Shown here: one piece after another, positions 12,823 to 26,461 of the stretch
Layout of the letters: every line of letters begins with the position of its first letter
Position numbering within the stretch: position 1 is the stretch's first letter
Source of the DNA: Endocalyx cinctus
Taxonomy: Eukaryota; Ascomycota; Sordariomycetes; Amphisphaeriales; Apiosporaceae
Assembly: GCA_001600455.1 (NCBI GenBank)
Contig: BCKC01000002.1
Coordinates: forward strand, 1,550,001 to 1,614,000
Direction of reading: 5' to 3'
DNA: 64,000 nucleotides
The notes under the pieces: generated by a model
Told to the model about the DNA's origin: nothing
What the model saw: only the letters and a program-made list of their open reading frames with translations
Database searches by the model: none
Position numbers and translations under genes: made by a program

Positions 12823-15270
12823 ATGTCTTTTCTACCTCTTCCAGACGTCGTAGACCGATCAGGGCTGCAACCGTTTTCACTAACAAGCGCTGTCACGTCA
12901 TCCTCCTCTTCCTCTGGCGAAAGTGCCAATAACAACAATAGTCTCGATGTCATCAGGGTCGGCGTCGACGTATCGGGCGCCGTCGCCCTCGTGCAGCTCT
13001 ACCGCCCGGCAAAGCGGAATGCGCTTACTCAGGCCATGATCGACCTCTTATGCGCCGTCCTAGCCCAGCTGGACCGGGACGACGGGGTGAGGGCCGTACT
13101 CCTCGTGGGGATCGAACAAGGTGCCTTTTGCGGTTAGTCCTTCCTTTCTCTTTCTTTCTTTTTTTTTTTTTTTGAATCCCTTGATTTCCTTCATTTTTCC
13201 TTTTTTTATTTACCCTTTTTCCTTCCCCTTTCAAAACATACCCCCGACCCGCCCCGCTTTCGGAAGCGCTGTAGGCGAACTTCTTCTTATTGCTTAGTGG
13301 CAACTCGTCTTGTACGGGGATAGTAAGTGCTGTAGTGTAGTGCTACGTAGTGTAGGGGGCCCCAGCAAGTCGAAGCAAAGCCAGTAGTATCCATCGAAGT
13401 CGTATTGTTGATACGCAGTATGTTCGTGTCCTTGTTCATTCGGCGTGTTCTTTTTTCTTCTGTGTCGCCGTTTTGAGATTCTTCTGCAGATGCAGCTAAG
13501 ATACGGGCCGTGCAAAGAAGAAAGACGAAAGATCTTATCGATCGATATTCTTTCCTCTTTTCCTTTTCGGGCTTCGTATCCTCCCCCCGTCTTCGCAAAT
13601 CATGTCCCGTCTAGGAAACAGAAGTACCGGAGTGATCGGCGACAAGCTCGTATTTAGGACACATGTCATAACCCCACGAAAAAAAAGATCAAACCTTGCA
13701 CATCGATCGTAAAGTTCGACTTCGCTCAACAAGGATTGATCCCCGTCACCGCCATCATCATCATCATCATCATCATCACCACCGTCGTCTCCTTATTTTT
13801 TTTTTCCGTTTTGGGTTGAAGGAGGAAGTTGTTCCTTCGTTTCCTGCCTTCTTCTCTTTTTGACTGCCCAGGAACCATGAAGATTCCTGTTTGCTGACGA
13901 TTTTATCCGGCGTCCATTTTTTTATGGTCCGTCCCAATTGAAACACAGCCGGGGTTGATATCGGTGAACTAACGCGCCTCGACGCCGCGTCGGCTCACAA
14001 ATGCAAGTTCCTGTTGGACCTCAACACGGCGTTAGACAATTTTTCCAAACCAATCATCGCTGCTGTCGAGGGTCTAGCCGTGAGTTTTTTTTTCTTTTTC
14101 TCTTTTCTCTTCCGGATAATAATTTTTTTTTTTTTTTTTTTTGCGTCATCGTCTAGAGAAAAAAGATATGGTTACTTTTCTAACGTGTTCCGCTTTCGTC
14201 GGTTGGAAAAATACAGCTCGGTGGCGGCTTTGAGGTTGCACTCGGAGTAAGTTCAAGTTTTTCCCTCTTATCTTTGATATTTCCTTGTCTCGTCTTCCGC
14301 GTCACTGTTCGTGTTAAATCGACGGGAAAATAAGACCGGTTAATCAATGCTTCACACCCACCTACTTTCTTTCCTTGTTCGCTCTGTACCCGTCATGACG
14401 GGGCCAAAAAAAAAAAAAAAAAAAAACATAATATACAGTAATACCTAACGTAATGCAGTGTGACATAATCTATGCGACCGAAGATGCCACGTTTGGCTTG
14501 CCGGAAGTAAGCATAGGGACTATTCCCGGTGCTGGAGGCACTCAGAGGCTTACACGAGCTCTGGGAAAATACAAGGTCGGTTCTTGTTTCTTTCTTTTCT
14601 TTCGACTTTTCTTCTGGCGTCAGGAGTCTCGTATACATGCCTGCCTCGATTAATTCCAAATGATTAAGGCAAGGATGGGTGTGTGGACGAGTGGCGATGA
14701 GTAAGGGTAGAGTTTGCTCGTTGATTCTATATTTCGTTGCTCACATTCGTGAATAAACAAAAATCATTATAGGCCATGGAGCTTATCCTCTCTCGCCAAA
14801 CCATAACTGGCTGGGAATTAGCTCAACGAGGTGTCGTCTGTAGGAGCTTCAGGCCGGGGAGAGGTGAAGGTGGCGTCGTGGCCGAGGCCAGAAAGCTTGC
14901 GACGAAGATCGCGAGCTTTTCTCGACCAGTCATCGGCATGGCCAAGCAGGCCGTTTTGGCAGGTAGGTTTCTTCTCTTTTTCCTCTCTCATTTTCATCTC
15001 CCCCCGCCCCTCTTCTTTTCTTCACTCTCCTCTCGAGCCTCGCACACAAAGACACCTCTGCGTGTGTGAGACGTGAGATGACGGTCTCGCATACTCGTCA
15101 CAACGCGCTAAATCTATTGCGTCTCCGTACACACAGCCGAGAACAATCATCTCGATGCCGGCATGAGCGCGGAGAAGATGCTGTACTACACCACCTTCTC
15201 CCTAGATGATTTCAAGATTGGCACAGGCGCTTTCCTGGCCAAGAAGTCGCCGGAGTGGAAGCATTCGTGA
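12823..15270 (+). CDS. Short-chain enoyl-CoA hydratase (crotonase family)
   Basis: Six exons: 12823-13132, 13949-14079, 14217-14246, 14459-14575, 14773-14962 and 15137-15270, giving 303 aa with every junction in phase. It hydrates 2-enoyl-CoA in beta-oxidation or branched-chain amino-acid breakdown. Visible motifs: oxyanion-hole region [10 protein letters not shown], then [20 protein letters not shown] and [12 protein letters not shown]. The two catalytic Glu, E153 and E173, are 20 residues apart, as in mitochondrial ECHS1, which it resembles more than other crotonases ([17 protein letters not shown], late [12 protein letters not shown] block). The N-terminal 45 residues are Ser/Asn-rich and not a clear targeting peptide; no PTS1 is present (ends KHS). 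Oddities: intron 1 is 816 bp, far longer than its neighbours, and exon 3 is only 30 nt. A methylglutaconyl-CoA hydratase role is a less likely alternative. Confidence 0.9.
13753..13776 (+). repeat. CAT trinucleotide repeat in intron 1 of the enoyl-CoA hydratase gene
   Basis: Eight CAT units inside the 816-bp intron. Confidence 0.9.
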
Positions 15271-18200
15271 AGAATGAACGAAACAAAAAGGGAAAAGGTC
15301 AGTCCGCTTCCGTATCGTGATGTTTTGCACGTCAACGGCGCGGGGAAGACATCCACTTGTCTCAGCTAAGAAAAATAACTATGTTTTTCTTATTTGCTTT
15401 CTTGTCCGTCGTCGGCTCTCAGAGGGAAAAAAAGAGAGAAAAGGATTTGATCCTGATGACGAAAGTGTGGAATCACTTACCTGAAGTCCTCCGGGAATAA
15501 TATCATCGGAGAGATAGGAGGGGGGCTGGGCTTAGCTATATATATATATAGGGCACGCGGAAGTTTTTTAAGAGGATCATATATATACCACCGATCCATA
15601 CCTAAACGACCAAGGTGCAGCGTGTCCCGGAACTTGGAAATATATAAATATATATATTAAAACTCCGTGACAAATCAGTTTTTCCCAGAAACTCGGCTTT
15701 TCTATCCTTTCGGCCCCGTTAATATAGATTGAGATTCCACGGCTAAATGGGAAGGTAAAGAAAAGCAAAAAGTAGTTGGTAACAGAAAGTCAAATTGAAT
15801 GGAATGAGGGAGGAAAGAAGAAGTAAGATGAACGAAATAAAAAGGAATCTTCAATTGAAATTTCCTACTGATGGCATGGTTCCCCCCCAAATATGTATCC
15901 CCATGGTTAAAAAAGTAATATCAAACAAAAACGTCGAGTCAACCAATAATACTTCCCTCCCCTTTTATTTTGTAACCCCCGATCTACAAGTACAGTATTC
16001 GAGGTCCGCACCCAGCCCGCACCACCATGCATGCCGCACGTAGGTCCGCACCCAGTCCGCACGATTGGAATGTTGCCGGTAATTACTTACTTTACGCATC
16101 CTTACTCGTTTCGTCATATATGATGTTTTCTACAGGAGATATTTCTCCGGCTTACAAGCGACCGAAAAACATCGTACGTATGTAGGTAGTATACTGTGAA
16201 GTAGTACAAAAAAAGTTTATTTAAATTATACATATATGCACATGACATGTTGTGTGATCAACTTTTGACTTTGTTTTCGGTTCCTGGCGGCCGGGACAAA
16301 AGAGGTGTGGGATTGGCACCGAGAGTTAGAGGTATAGTGCTGGTTACCGCATCTTCGTGGCTCGTTCACTACCATGTATATGCATAGGAAAAGCAAGAAA
16401 TAGACGAGGTGTTGTTTTAATATCTACAGCTCCAAGCTACTTGTGTGACGAATGTTAGACCAGAAAGCAACCTGGCCGACACCCAGAGAGGTTGCTTCTC
16501 GTTACCATCTTTGACCGCCACGGGATGTGCAGATGGGACGGAAGATGAGTAAGGACTTGTTTCTAGAATAGGTATGTGTGTATGTAGTATCTATTTATAT
16601 CTTTGCTAAATGTGCGAGATCTGCTTCTTGGATCTACCGCCTAGCAGTGAATGGCGGGGGGCCGTCACAGTATACTGATACTTAACAGTGTAACTAAATC
16701 CTTTGGGCATGAACGAATTTACTTGGATCTAAGTACAGAATAATTACAGTATGCTGTCGGTTTGTCTAGTTTATAATCTTCGTTGGATAGTAAATTCGGT
16801 GGCAGGAGAGGATATTCCGTCCTTGAACGGCCAGTAGTCTTCATTATTTCGCTTTTTCTTTTTTATTGCGAGTGTTTGTGTGTTATCCAGTCGAATAATG
16901 CATTAAAAAACGGTAGGTTAAATGGCTTGATCTCATAACAAGTTCGGAGCGAGCAGATTTGTTCCTGAATCCGGAAAGAGAGTACGTATAACAACTTCGG
17001 CACCGGGCCATCTCCTCCACTCACTTTTCTTTTTTTTTCCCTCTTCTTAACATCGCTAAACCAGTCTTGTTCTCTTGGCTTGATGCACATCTATTTCTGC
17101 TTCTGGATTTTATCTGTTCTGTTCTCTTCCTATACTTTTTTTTTTTTTTTTTTTGGTATAATCCTGGAAGAAGTAATGTCCCGATGACGTGACGGCCGTA
17201 AAATGCAACTTGCTTACTATTACCCTCCCCAACTTCGACTTGCGCTTTAGGTGTCTTCGGGCTTCACCCGTATACCGAGTGTAGAGTGTAGGTTCACCTG
17301 GCCAAACATCAGAAAATGCGGTCGGATAGGCGCTCGCATTCGGGTACGCAGTAAGCGCCCCCGTGAACGGGATTTTAGATGGCGCACGAAGGGTCTGAAG
17401 AGGACTCCTGCGAAGCGTTTTCGTAATTGGAATTCCAAACGTTGAGTACAAGATTCTCTTCTTTAGTACTACTTGCTTACCTATCATGCCTATTCAATTT
17501 CGAGTAGGATCTGAATGTTTTAAGGTATGTCAATGGATCAAAGGGGTTTCACGTACGCAGGCAAACCCGATGTCTGTCTCTTTTCGACTGGGCCCTCGAG
17601 GGTGATAATTGATGTTGCCGTATCTGTTGGTACATCCTATACTCCTGCCTTTTAAAGAAGGAATAATAAAATAAAATGGATATTGTAAAAATAGCTTGAC
17701 TACTTAATACTATTACTTGAGAATAGCACGATGATACTAAGGAGTGGAAAGAGGAAGTTTGAATCTTTGTCTTGCTATTCATAATTTGGTATTGGTGAGG
17801 TTCGAAACCGAAAGCTATATTAAAACCTCCCTCACCCTTAAACTCTATAGCAATTATTACAATTATCGTCATTATTTTCAAATGGTAAATTTTATTCTAA
17901 CTTGGATTGTCTTATTGTATAGATATAGATATAACATGTAGGCGTTATATCTTCTAAGCTTGGGTATACCCACGGAAAGGGGGTCAAGGAACGTATCACT
18001 ACAACATTTTCAAGCAGGCAAAGAGATATCACGAAGAAGCGCATTTTGAAGACTCGTATGTAACGATAAAATAAAAAGAATTTTCATTCTCATCGTAATC
18101 TATCTAAGAAGTTACGGGATCATCTGACTTTTTTTTTTTTTTTTTCTTGTTTGGTTGTTTTTTTGTGAATTCGATAGAAGAGATAAAAGAGAACTGGGCG

Positions 18201-19498
18201 AAGTCTACACGCCTGCGGCGCCTCTCGCGACGATAAAAGGAAATAGGAGAAACCCGATAAATACCCAACCCAACAAAAACAACACGCCGACACAGTAAAT
18301 CTCAATCGACCACTGCTCAGCAGGGCATTTCCCTTCATGTAATTTTTTTTTTTTTTTTCGTTGTTCGTTTTTTCTTCTCACCCTGTGATGTTGTTTTTGT
18401 TCGACAAATAAGGGAAAATAATGAAAGTGGAAAAAATAAGGAAAAATCTGACGACAACTCTGAGCAATTCCCGACTGTCTCCTTCGTATGTCCGTTCATC
18501 TGTGGTCCACCTTAGTTGAAAGGTAACCCGACCTCGTCTTCCTACCATCTCCCCATCCTCCTCCTCTTTCTATAACCCTCACTCTCTTCCTCCTAAAATT
18601 TTCTTCCGCAGAGAGGGTATCACACAAAAAATAAAGAGATAAAAAAAAAAGGAAACTATCTACATTACGAGTATAAGAGATTTTTCGAGGTATGTATGTA
18701 TATATGTTTGGTTTGGCATATGAACAGCGAAGAGAAAAAATGAATGAAAAAACAGAAGCAAATATGTGCCTCTCCTTTTTATGTAAATAAAAAAGACTAT
18801 TGAAAAGTTGATGCCTTTCTTGTGGTCCAGTTTGGGATCCGTCCGTAATTTGGAAGAAGGAAAAAAGGGATATGTCAAATAGGCACATAGAAGTGAAACC
18901 GTACTTTTATCGAATCTTCTTTTTTTTTTTCCCTGAGTTTTTTTTTTTTTTTTTGCTTCCGGCATTCTTGGTCAGGTTTTTTTTTGGGGGGTTGACATCA
19001 TCTCATCGTATTATAATTTCTTCTGAAATATGCGAAATTTTTTTGGTTTTGTTGTTTTTCTCGTTCGTCGCAAGACTAACCCGCAGTATTCGACTGTCGT
19101 CATAGCACGTTAAACAATGCTAAAAGGGGCATAAGGGACGTAGTGCGAGTTCTCTTGGAAGAACAGTACGTGATGTCGTTTTTTTTGTTGAGTAAAAAAA
19201 TGATTAGGAAAAAAATGAAAGTGGTCGTATGCGTTGTTGGATATCAAACTTGTTGAAGGGGAGTGAGAGCGTAACGAGGCTATCGGATGTTACCATCCTT
19301 CGCCAAAGCAAAAATGCGAAAAAGGTTGCTCATGCCAGTCTATACCGTTTCGATTTCATCAAAAATTGAGGGGGAATCCAAAAGGGAAGATATCGTGACA
19401 CGTTCGAACCCGCTGTCTAGACATAAGAAATAGCGGTAGATATATATACTAAGAAAAGGCGTAAAAAAAATGTGTTAAAGAGATAAAAGCACGGGACT
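15271..19498. other. Intergenic spacer between convergent genes
   Basis: 4.2 kb between the 3' ends of the enoyl-CoA hydratase and the Rua1_C regulator, so it should hold both terminators. It contains a 21-bp direct repeat pair (16002-16062), TA tracts (about 15536-15550) and many T/A runs. The stretch about 17220-17450 is locally GC-richer with open frames on both strands, but no family was recognised; it could be an old coding relic. Confidence 0.55.
16002..16062. repeat. Direct repeat pair of 21 bp
   Basis: Units at 16002-16022 and 16042-16062 start AGGTCCGCACCCAG and end CCGCAC. They differ at one base and are spaced exactly 40 bp apart. They are GC-rich in an AT-rich spacer. Confidence 0.9.
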
Positions 19499-21580
19499 TT
19501 AAATCATGTTCGCCATGGGATCCATTTGTATGAAACCTTGGTGAGGTTGCGACAGTTGTATGTCGATGGGCTGTTGTTGATGCTCCGATGAGGGTATCGC
19601 TACAACCGGAGTGGGGGTAGTGGCCAGAGATGCAGACACCTCTGTTACTTGAGGAGTCGGGGGTGGCTGGGATTCAGTCTTGGGCTTTGCCATCTGAGAT
19701 GCCGCGAGGGCTCTCGAATGGCTGCTTTCGCGTCGCCTCTTGGGAGCATCCTTAATCTTGGGATGCGTGTGACACTGTAATTACTTATTAGTATCGGAGA
19801 AAAATGTCTCATGAAGAGCAATCGGGAATATTCATTCTTTTACTCACCTTGTATGCGTGTCGGAACCAAGTGGTACCCTTCTTCTTGCTGCTCACGAGAG
19901 CGATCCAATCATTGCAGCTGCCGCAAAGACCTTCCCAAACGTCCGGGTTACCATCCATCCTCCTGGTCTCCTGGGGCTCTTGGAACGGGTTACCCGTAGC
20001 CGCGCTGATACCGTGAGTGAAACTCTTGTCATACCAGAAAGCCGAGTTCTTCAGCACGAGCCATCGTCCGGGCTTGCAGATACCGCACCATCCTTCTCGC
20101 TTGTTGCCGTGTCCTCGCACCCACTTTGGCGTGTACAAATCACCCTCAAATCTCAGCTCTTGCTCGTGGGGAATCAGATCCGGGTCGGACGGGTTCATGT
20201 CCTCGGGAGGAGGAGGCACTTGCTCTTCGTTCAGCGAGGCGTAAAGATCAGGTGGGTCGGACAAATCGGTATAGTGGCCGTGTAACGAGTGCGGGTCAGC
20301 GTTGCTTTGCAGCATCCTGAATAATCCATGAGATAACAAAGGCGGAGGAGTCTCGAAATGGTGCTGTTCCGGGTGGAAAGCCTGCGAGGGTAGCTGAGAT
20401 GGCAATTGAGTAGGCAGAAGCATGCTGTTGCGGAAAGCTTGCGGGTGGCCGTGAGACATCAGGAACGGGTGCTGCTGAACGGCCTGGAGGTTTCCAAAGT
20501 TCAACGGCAACGGATTGCTGGAAATAGTGGGAGACGAGTGTCTCGAGTTCATACGGTGGCCAAATGCGTCGTGCGTATGATGATAGACGAATGGCGAGGG
20601 CCTGCGATTCGGAGTAGTACCATAAGATCCCGTTGACCACCTCTTATTCCTTGCGCTACTTTCGACGGTATAGGGCGCGGACCTCATTCCAGGCCTCGGG
20701 GATGGTGAAGCGCCACGGCCGCGGCTCTGAGTGCGCACAAGCTCTGATCGGCTCTGAGGAGTCATTCGAGGAGAAGCCACGGGCGAGAGTTGAGTTGAAG
20801 ACATAAGCGAATTCCTGTTCGAGGTCGGGGGATAATCCGAGGTAAACGATGGCGCCTCCGACAGAGCGGCGGAGAAGTCGTCGTACGAATTCAAATCAGA
20901 GAGGTGTCCCGAGGTTGACAAGCTGAAAGATGAACCGGACATGCGACGAGGGTTGAGGCCATGCTCGTAGTTCATCGAGTCACGCTCTACCTGATGACCA
21001 GAGTATCGAAGGTCGATGATTGGGATAGCTTCGTCCGAGGTGAAAGCTTGCCCAATGCCCATGTCGGCGTCGAGATTCGGGATGTCGATGTTGTCATCAC
21101 ATGGTTTCATTCCCCACGGATCTGTTGGAAGGGTCAGCGCTGAGCTTGACGTAATCCAATTCGACTCACTGCTGCCCATCGAGGTTACTGGAAAAAAGTC
21201 CTGGTGCATCGATACAGGCCGGGACATGGTATCGCTCGGAGTCTGCATGCCCAGGACGGATGAAGTGTCCCACGAGGGAAGCGTGCCGTACTCATCTCCG
21301 GCGCAAAACGAGAAGCCTTCGTGAATGGTGGCAGGCCTGGGTCGGGAAGTCGGCGTTGTCCATATCCCTGACGGTACGGTCGAGTCATCCACCTCACTCG
21401 ACATTTCATTCCCATTCATCGAAACTACCGGCGTTGATGCGTCTTGTTTAAACTTGTTGTCAAGGTTGAAGTCAAAGGAGGGTTGTTGCATGTGTTGAGA
21501 CCTAGGATTACGTTAGTTCCATCGTGTTCTATTTCATCTCGTTGACGTTAGGCATACATATTTGCCTGGCTTGAGTCCAT
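19499..21580 (-). CDS. Rua1_C-domain transcription regulator
   Basis: Three exons on the minus strand: 21580-21558, 21501-19848 and 19774-19499, giving 650 aa. The 23-nt first exon (MDSSQAN) is inferred: its GT donor, 56-bp intron with CTAAC branch motif and AG acceptor join in phase to give MDSSQANMSQHMQQPSFDF. The long middle (about residues 12-470) is low-complexity, rich in Ser/Pro/Thr/Gln/His, as in fungal transcription factors. The C-terminal block (about 470-565) carries WCGICKPGRWLVLKNSAFW, a HGIS segment, GLCGSCNDWIAL and TWFRHAYKCHTH. The paired CxxC motifs plus Cys/His suggest a zinc-binding DNA- or protein-interaction domain matching the Rua1 C-terminal family (Ustilago Rua1 activates glycolipid synthesis). 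A basic patch DAPKRRRES follows it. The last intron interrupts the Cys/His motif exactly at AYK|CHTH. Target genes are unknown. More than 7 kb of empty upstream DNA is consistent with complex control. Confidence 0.85.
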
Positions 21581-22679
21581 TGTTATGGCACTCAAACAAG
21601 CAAGTGAGTAAAAGATTGATTTGATATATTATACTTTCAAGGCTGCATAGTTACGTGGTAACATTAGTGAACGGAGGTGACGACAATATAAGGAGGGTGA
21701 TGAGTCTGATATAATAGAACAGGCAAGCTGATCCGCAAAGCCCATGTATTCGTACTCCTGCGGGACGGGGACAAGGGGATATCTCATGACTTACATAGTT
21801 ATAATAGTTGCTACTATGAGGGGTTCACGAAGTCATTAATCTCCGACGAGGATAAAGAGAGTTGGGAGTATAACGGTTTATAGTAAAGATAGTAAGTGTT
21901 TGGCGAAGAGCTTGAAGGAAGGGAGTGTGTCAATGTTCAAGGTCGACGAGGATTAGCTTGTTCAGTAAGGAACGTGATGAGTTGTCGAAAGAAGAACAAC
22001 TCGTTAGGTCAATTTAGGTTTGTTATTTTTTTATTTTATTTTTTTTTACCGAGAGGGATGGGCTGGTGTGCGCGTCGTGGTTAGAGAGCCAGCTCTGAGT
22101 ATTATAGACCAGAGGGGCAATATTATAAACGTGTTAAAGACCGGCTGGGAGAAAGGAGTGACTTGTAGGAACTTTCAAGAGTCTATGGTGCGTAAGTATA
22201 AGGTGATAAGGCGAAAGAAGGAGTAAAAGAATGAGTTAGATGGGGGGCGGTGCAGGAACCCCGGAGGTATAAAAGAAGTCACTCGGTGGGGAGGATATTG
22301 GCATCATCCATGAACACCCCAATTAATTCATCACGGGCCAAGTTAGGTCAAGTTCGGGTCATCGGTAGGAGCTAAGCCGGATTTTCTTGATACAAACCTG
22401 GACATGTATTGTAAAGATAATTGTATCCAAAATACGGCTTGGCTGGTCCTTAGGAAGGAGATGGATAAGATACAAGACTGGGGTGTAGACAGGGAGGTAG
22501 AAAAGACAGACGACATAAGGACTACGAGGACCAGCACTCTTCACTAGTGAGGATTTACAGTTACAGGGTCAAGGTTACATCAGTTCGTAGATTATAAAAA
22601 AAGGTCAAGCCTCGAAGGGGGGAGGGTGGAGTGAGTTGAATAGGATATGGGAGGGAAGGGTGGACAGGGTTAGACGGGG

Positions 22680-22880
22680 GTGTACATAGTATGTAATAGT
22701 AGTGTATGTTGTATCTGTAGTATAGTGAAGTGTAGCGTAGAAGAACGTACTATGTAATACGTAGTAGTACCTAGAATAGTGTAGTTAGTATACGTATTAT
22801 ACCTAAGGTAATATACTTAATATATCAAATGTACCTAATATAAGTTTACTATACCTAGTCTCATACATACGTGGTGTAGA
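22680..22880. repeat. GTA/TAG-rich low-complexity block
   Basis: Dense mixture of TAGTA, GTATA and TACATAGTA/TACTATGTA words (22683-22691, 22748-22756) with almost no other composition. Confidence 0.7.
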
Positions 22881-24405
22881 TGAAAGAGGTCGGGTGTGTT
22901 GTTTAGAAGCAGTCAGAAACCAATTGATTACAGGGACCGCCCCAGTCGGAAAAAGACCCATGAAAATATCACTTTTTAGGATTAGTCCAAACTAGGGTAG
23001 CCACATAACAGGGACAGAACCAATTTGATATCAAACGAAAGAGGAATTTCTAAAAAGAATTAATTTATACATACACTACGAGGGAAATGGCAGGAAAGGG
23101 TTAAAAAAATAAAAATAAAAATAAAAAAGAATAATCATGGTGGCTGTTCAATCGACAGAGTAACCGGTAATTACAGCCGCAGTTGCGGAGGAAGACACTC
23201 GTCATTGTCAAATGAAATGCCGTCTAGAGGGAGGGTGGCTTGTCTCATCACCATTTTCTACCACTACCAGGTGGATGGATATACAAGTTTGGATAATCAA
23301 ACTTCAGCACAAATTTGATTTTTTTTTTTTTTTTTTACGCGAGCTGTGTATTTGCTTAAGAGCAACGACGAAGATTGGACAAGAAAAAAAAAACTTGGGG
23401 GTTCCAAGAGGCTCAATATAAAAAAGCCTGGAATCAGTAGGGTCCGAACTCGTTTTGTTCGGTTCATGACACAAACCACGAGACTTCGTCAACCGGATAT
23501 GTCGATCTATAGGAGAACGGGGTTCTTTCAAGACCATCTCTCGTTACTTTCGAGGAGTAGGTGAGAAACATCTATACTATATAAATGACCCGGTGATCCG
23601 AGATCCGCGAGGCAACAAAACGTAATAAGAAAAAGAAGGAGAGGAAAAAACACCAATCAATCAAGTACTTATGAAGCACGTTCAGTAAGCTGAGAAAGGA
23701 AGCCTCGCTCTTTGTAACAAAGCAAAGTAGACAAACGGCGATCACGGATTGTCTGTTTGATAACTGACGGCTTAACATGGAACGCGATCATTTGGTTCAA
23801 CTACAATCCGGAGGGCTTGGCAATTTTGCGGGTGAATTAACAGTAGAGGCAAAGACAGGTTCTTAAGGTGAGAAAGAAAAAATATAAAAAAAAAAAATAT
23901 TATAATAAGAGAGTAAGGGAAGGGTATAAGTTTGCCAGGGTTAATGATCCACCAGGAAGAGCAAGAAAGAGCCAGATCTGACGAAGACCGATTATCGCCA
24001 ATCAAGTGAAATCGAGTTGATGATGGTTGTCAGGAGATATGCAAAAGAGATACCGATTGGCCTATAAAAATACATATAAGAATAGTAATAATGATAATTG
24101 TTTGGTGATATTGTATGGTATCATCTCTCTATCCGATACTCCCGCGTTTACTTTTTTTTTTTTTCTTGTTGGAGGTAGGGAGAGAGAGGCTGAGAGAGGT
24201 GGTGTGCGCGTGTAGCGTACGCTATTGTCACCGTAAAAGAAGTGGAACGATAGTGGGGTGGTTCGAGTCCTAGATTTGAAGATGATGAACGATCTAGGTA
24301 GGCTGTTAGGGTAAGGATAAGACTACAAACTACGAACGAAATACAACTACTGGGCTATGTAGGGGTGGTCAGAAGAAGATGACGATGATATTGATCAAAC
24401 AGCCG

Positions 24406-24425
24406 AAAAAAAAAAAAAAAAAAAA
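24406..24425. repeat. Poly-A tract (20 nt)
   Basis: Uninterrupted A run in the spacer. Confidence 0.9.
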
Positions 24426-26443
24426 GAGAAAATGTTACAATTGTCAAATGATAAGATAGAAGATGAATAGAAGGTACGAAGAGATGAAATGGAAGGGTTA
24501 GCTTCGCCAGCCCCAAGAATGAACGAAGGAAGGTGACTGGGCGAGGGTATTACATGTGTATACGTATTACGGTGGGAACTATGGACCTGTAGAATTGCTA
24601 GATGGGTAAATAGAATATTCGGATGAAACTTAGGTGCAGGTACTGTACATAATTTTGGAGATGGAGGGTATATTGATCTTGATCGTAAGTCATCTACGAG
24701 GCCATCTAGACTTGCAGCGTAAAGAGGGGGGAAAAAAGAGAGTAGAGAGAGAAAAGAAGAAGAGAGAAAAAGTAAATGTCAAGGTTACTCGGCGAAAGCG
24801 CGTTTGATGTTGAATTTAGGGGTGGTGTGGAGAAAATGAAAAGACGCGATATCCGACTATCTCATTGGGCTGATGGAACATTTACCCCTGTGACAACTTG
24901 TCTCAGAGCTTGTTACAGACTAAAACCCCTTGAAAAAAGACAAGGATATCGACAAGGGGGTTGATGTCGTTCTTGTTCTTCCTTGCGTATCCACACAAGT
25001 CATTGACAATTGACAACTACCAGTGGTACAAAGAAAAAACCCCTCTAACGCCAAGAAGTTTTTTTTCTATACATATAATATTATTAAGTGAATTAAGTAG
25101 AGTTGAATTTTGATAAATGAATAAATACACGTTGATAATGAGCGTAGATATTAGGTCTCTAAATTAATGGAGATATACTATGTATACTCCGTAAGTAAAT
25201 TAAGATTTGCTGTTTGGTAATAGTATTTGCATATCTTATTTAGATCTACTGTGGTTTGTGAAAGATGAACACGATGAACGGTTCATCCATACTACTAAGT
25301 AGGTATACTACCTAACCTACACGTACATAGTATATTCAAAATAGAGGGTGTGAATGTAGTTTTAGTTCTACTATATAAGCAAGTAAAAGTATTTTCGTAT
25401 TGATGAAATTGTCGTGCTTATGCATATATCGGAGAAGGATTTCTATTCTTGGATCAGGTCCAACAGATCCTAGTGTAGCAACTGCAGTTATAAAGTAGTA
25501 TCGGGTTTAGCATATCCCCGGAAGATGGAGACCTCGAAAACGACAGTTCAAACTTTCTTTTTTCTTCCTGTTCATCTTTTCTTCCATCCGGAAATATCAA
25601 TCTAACCAAATATATCCTTCATAGCGAAAAGTAAAACGTAGTAAATTTACATACACACACACGTACACTATTAACTAGATTAGTGATTAAAATAAATAAA
25701 CATCGTTGATAATTTAGTATAACCTACCTAAAATTGAAAGCTATCCAATTATATCCACAAAATTCTCCTTGAAATTTCAAGGTCGAACTGGGCCTAAAAT
25801 GCTAGTGCCGGCATCTAACTGACGCGGTTGCATTCCGCGTATTTCTAGCGTGTTTCCAATCAAGGAATAATACCACCCATTAACCGATTTCGAATAATAG
25901 ATTATTATACATGTATACATACTAGATACTATATAGTCTACTAGGTTGGTATATATAAAATTACACGAGTTTTTAATCACTTTGAGTATGGGGAAGGTTT
26001 CGTTTCTTAAGTAGCGTACTGTATACTAGGTAGGTTACAGGTAATAATATAACATTATTTTATTAGACTAATGTTACTACTGTAACAGAACTGACAGCCT
26101 TGACAGACCGGTAAGCTACGTGCGAAATAGTAATTAGTCTCCAGATATGTAGGAATTTAGCAACACGTCCGTTTTCACCCCCCCCCTTTCGAACATCCTT
26201 GGCTCCCTTCGTCTCGTACGCTACGAAGGTAAACTGGAAACCAAACCAAACCATAACCTGAATCTGACAACCATAGCACATCCGTAATCAAACGTCAGAA
26301 CTATTTTTGATCATATCCCCCACAAAATATTCACCCATCCTTGCGCACACCTTTCAATATGCCTACACTACCGAGTACGCTACGCAGATGGTAAGATTAC
26401 GTCAAAGTACTATACAGTAGGTACACACATACTTCATAGTACT

Positions 26444-26461
26444 TACCTAGGTACCTAGGTA
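26444..26461. repeat. Overlapping TACCTAGGTA palindromes
   Basis: Two copies at 26444-26453 and 26452-26461 that share their end bases. Confidence 0.9.

Noticed and set aside
24255..24275. tRNA-like B-box word GGTTCGAGTCC
   Set aside because: The flanking bases do not form a T-stem, and no acceptor or anticodon stem was found.
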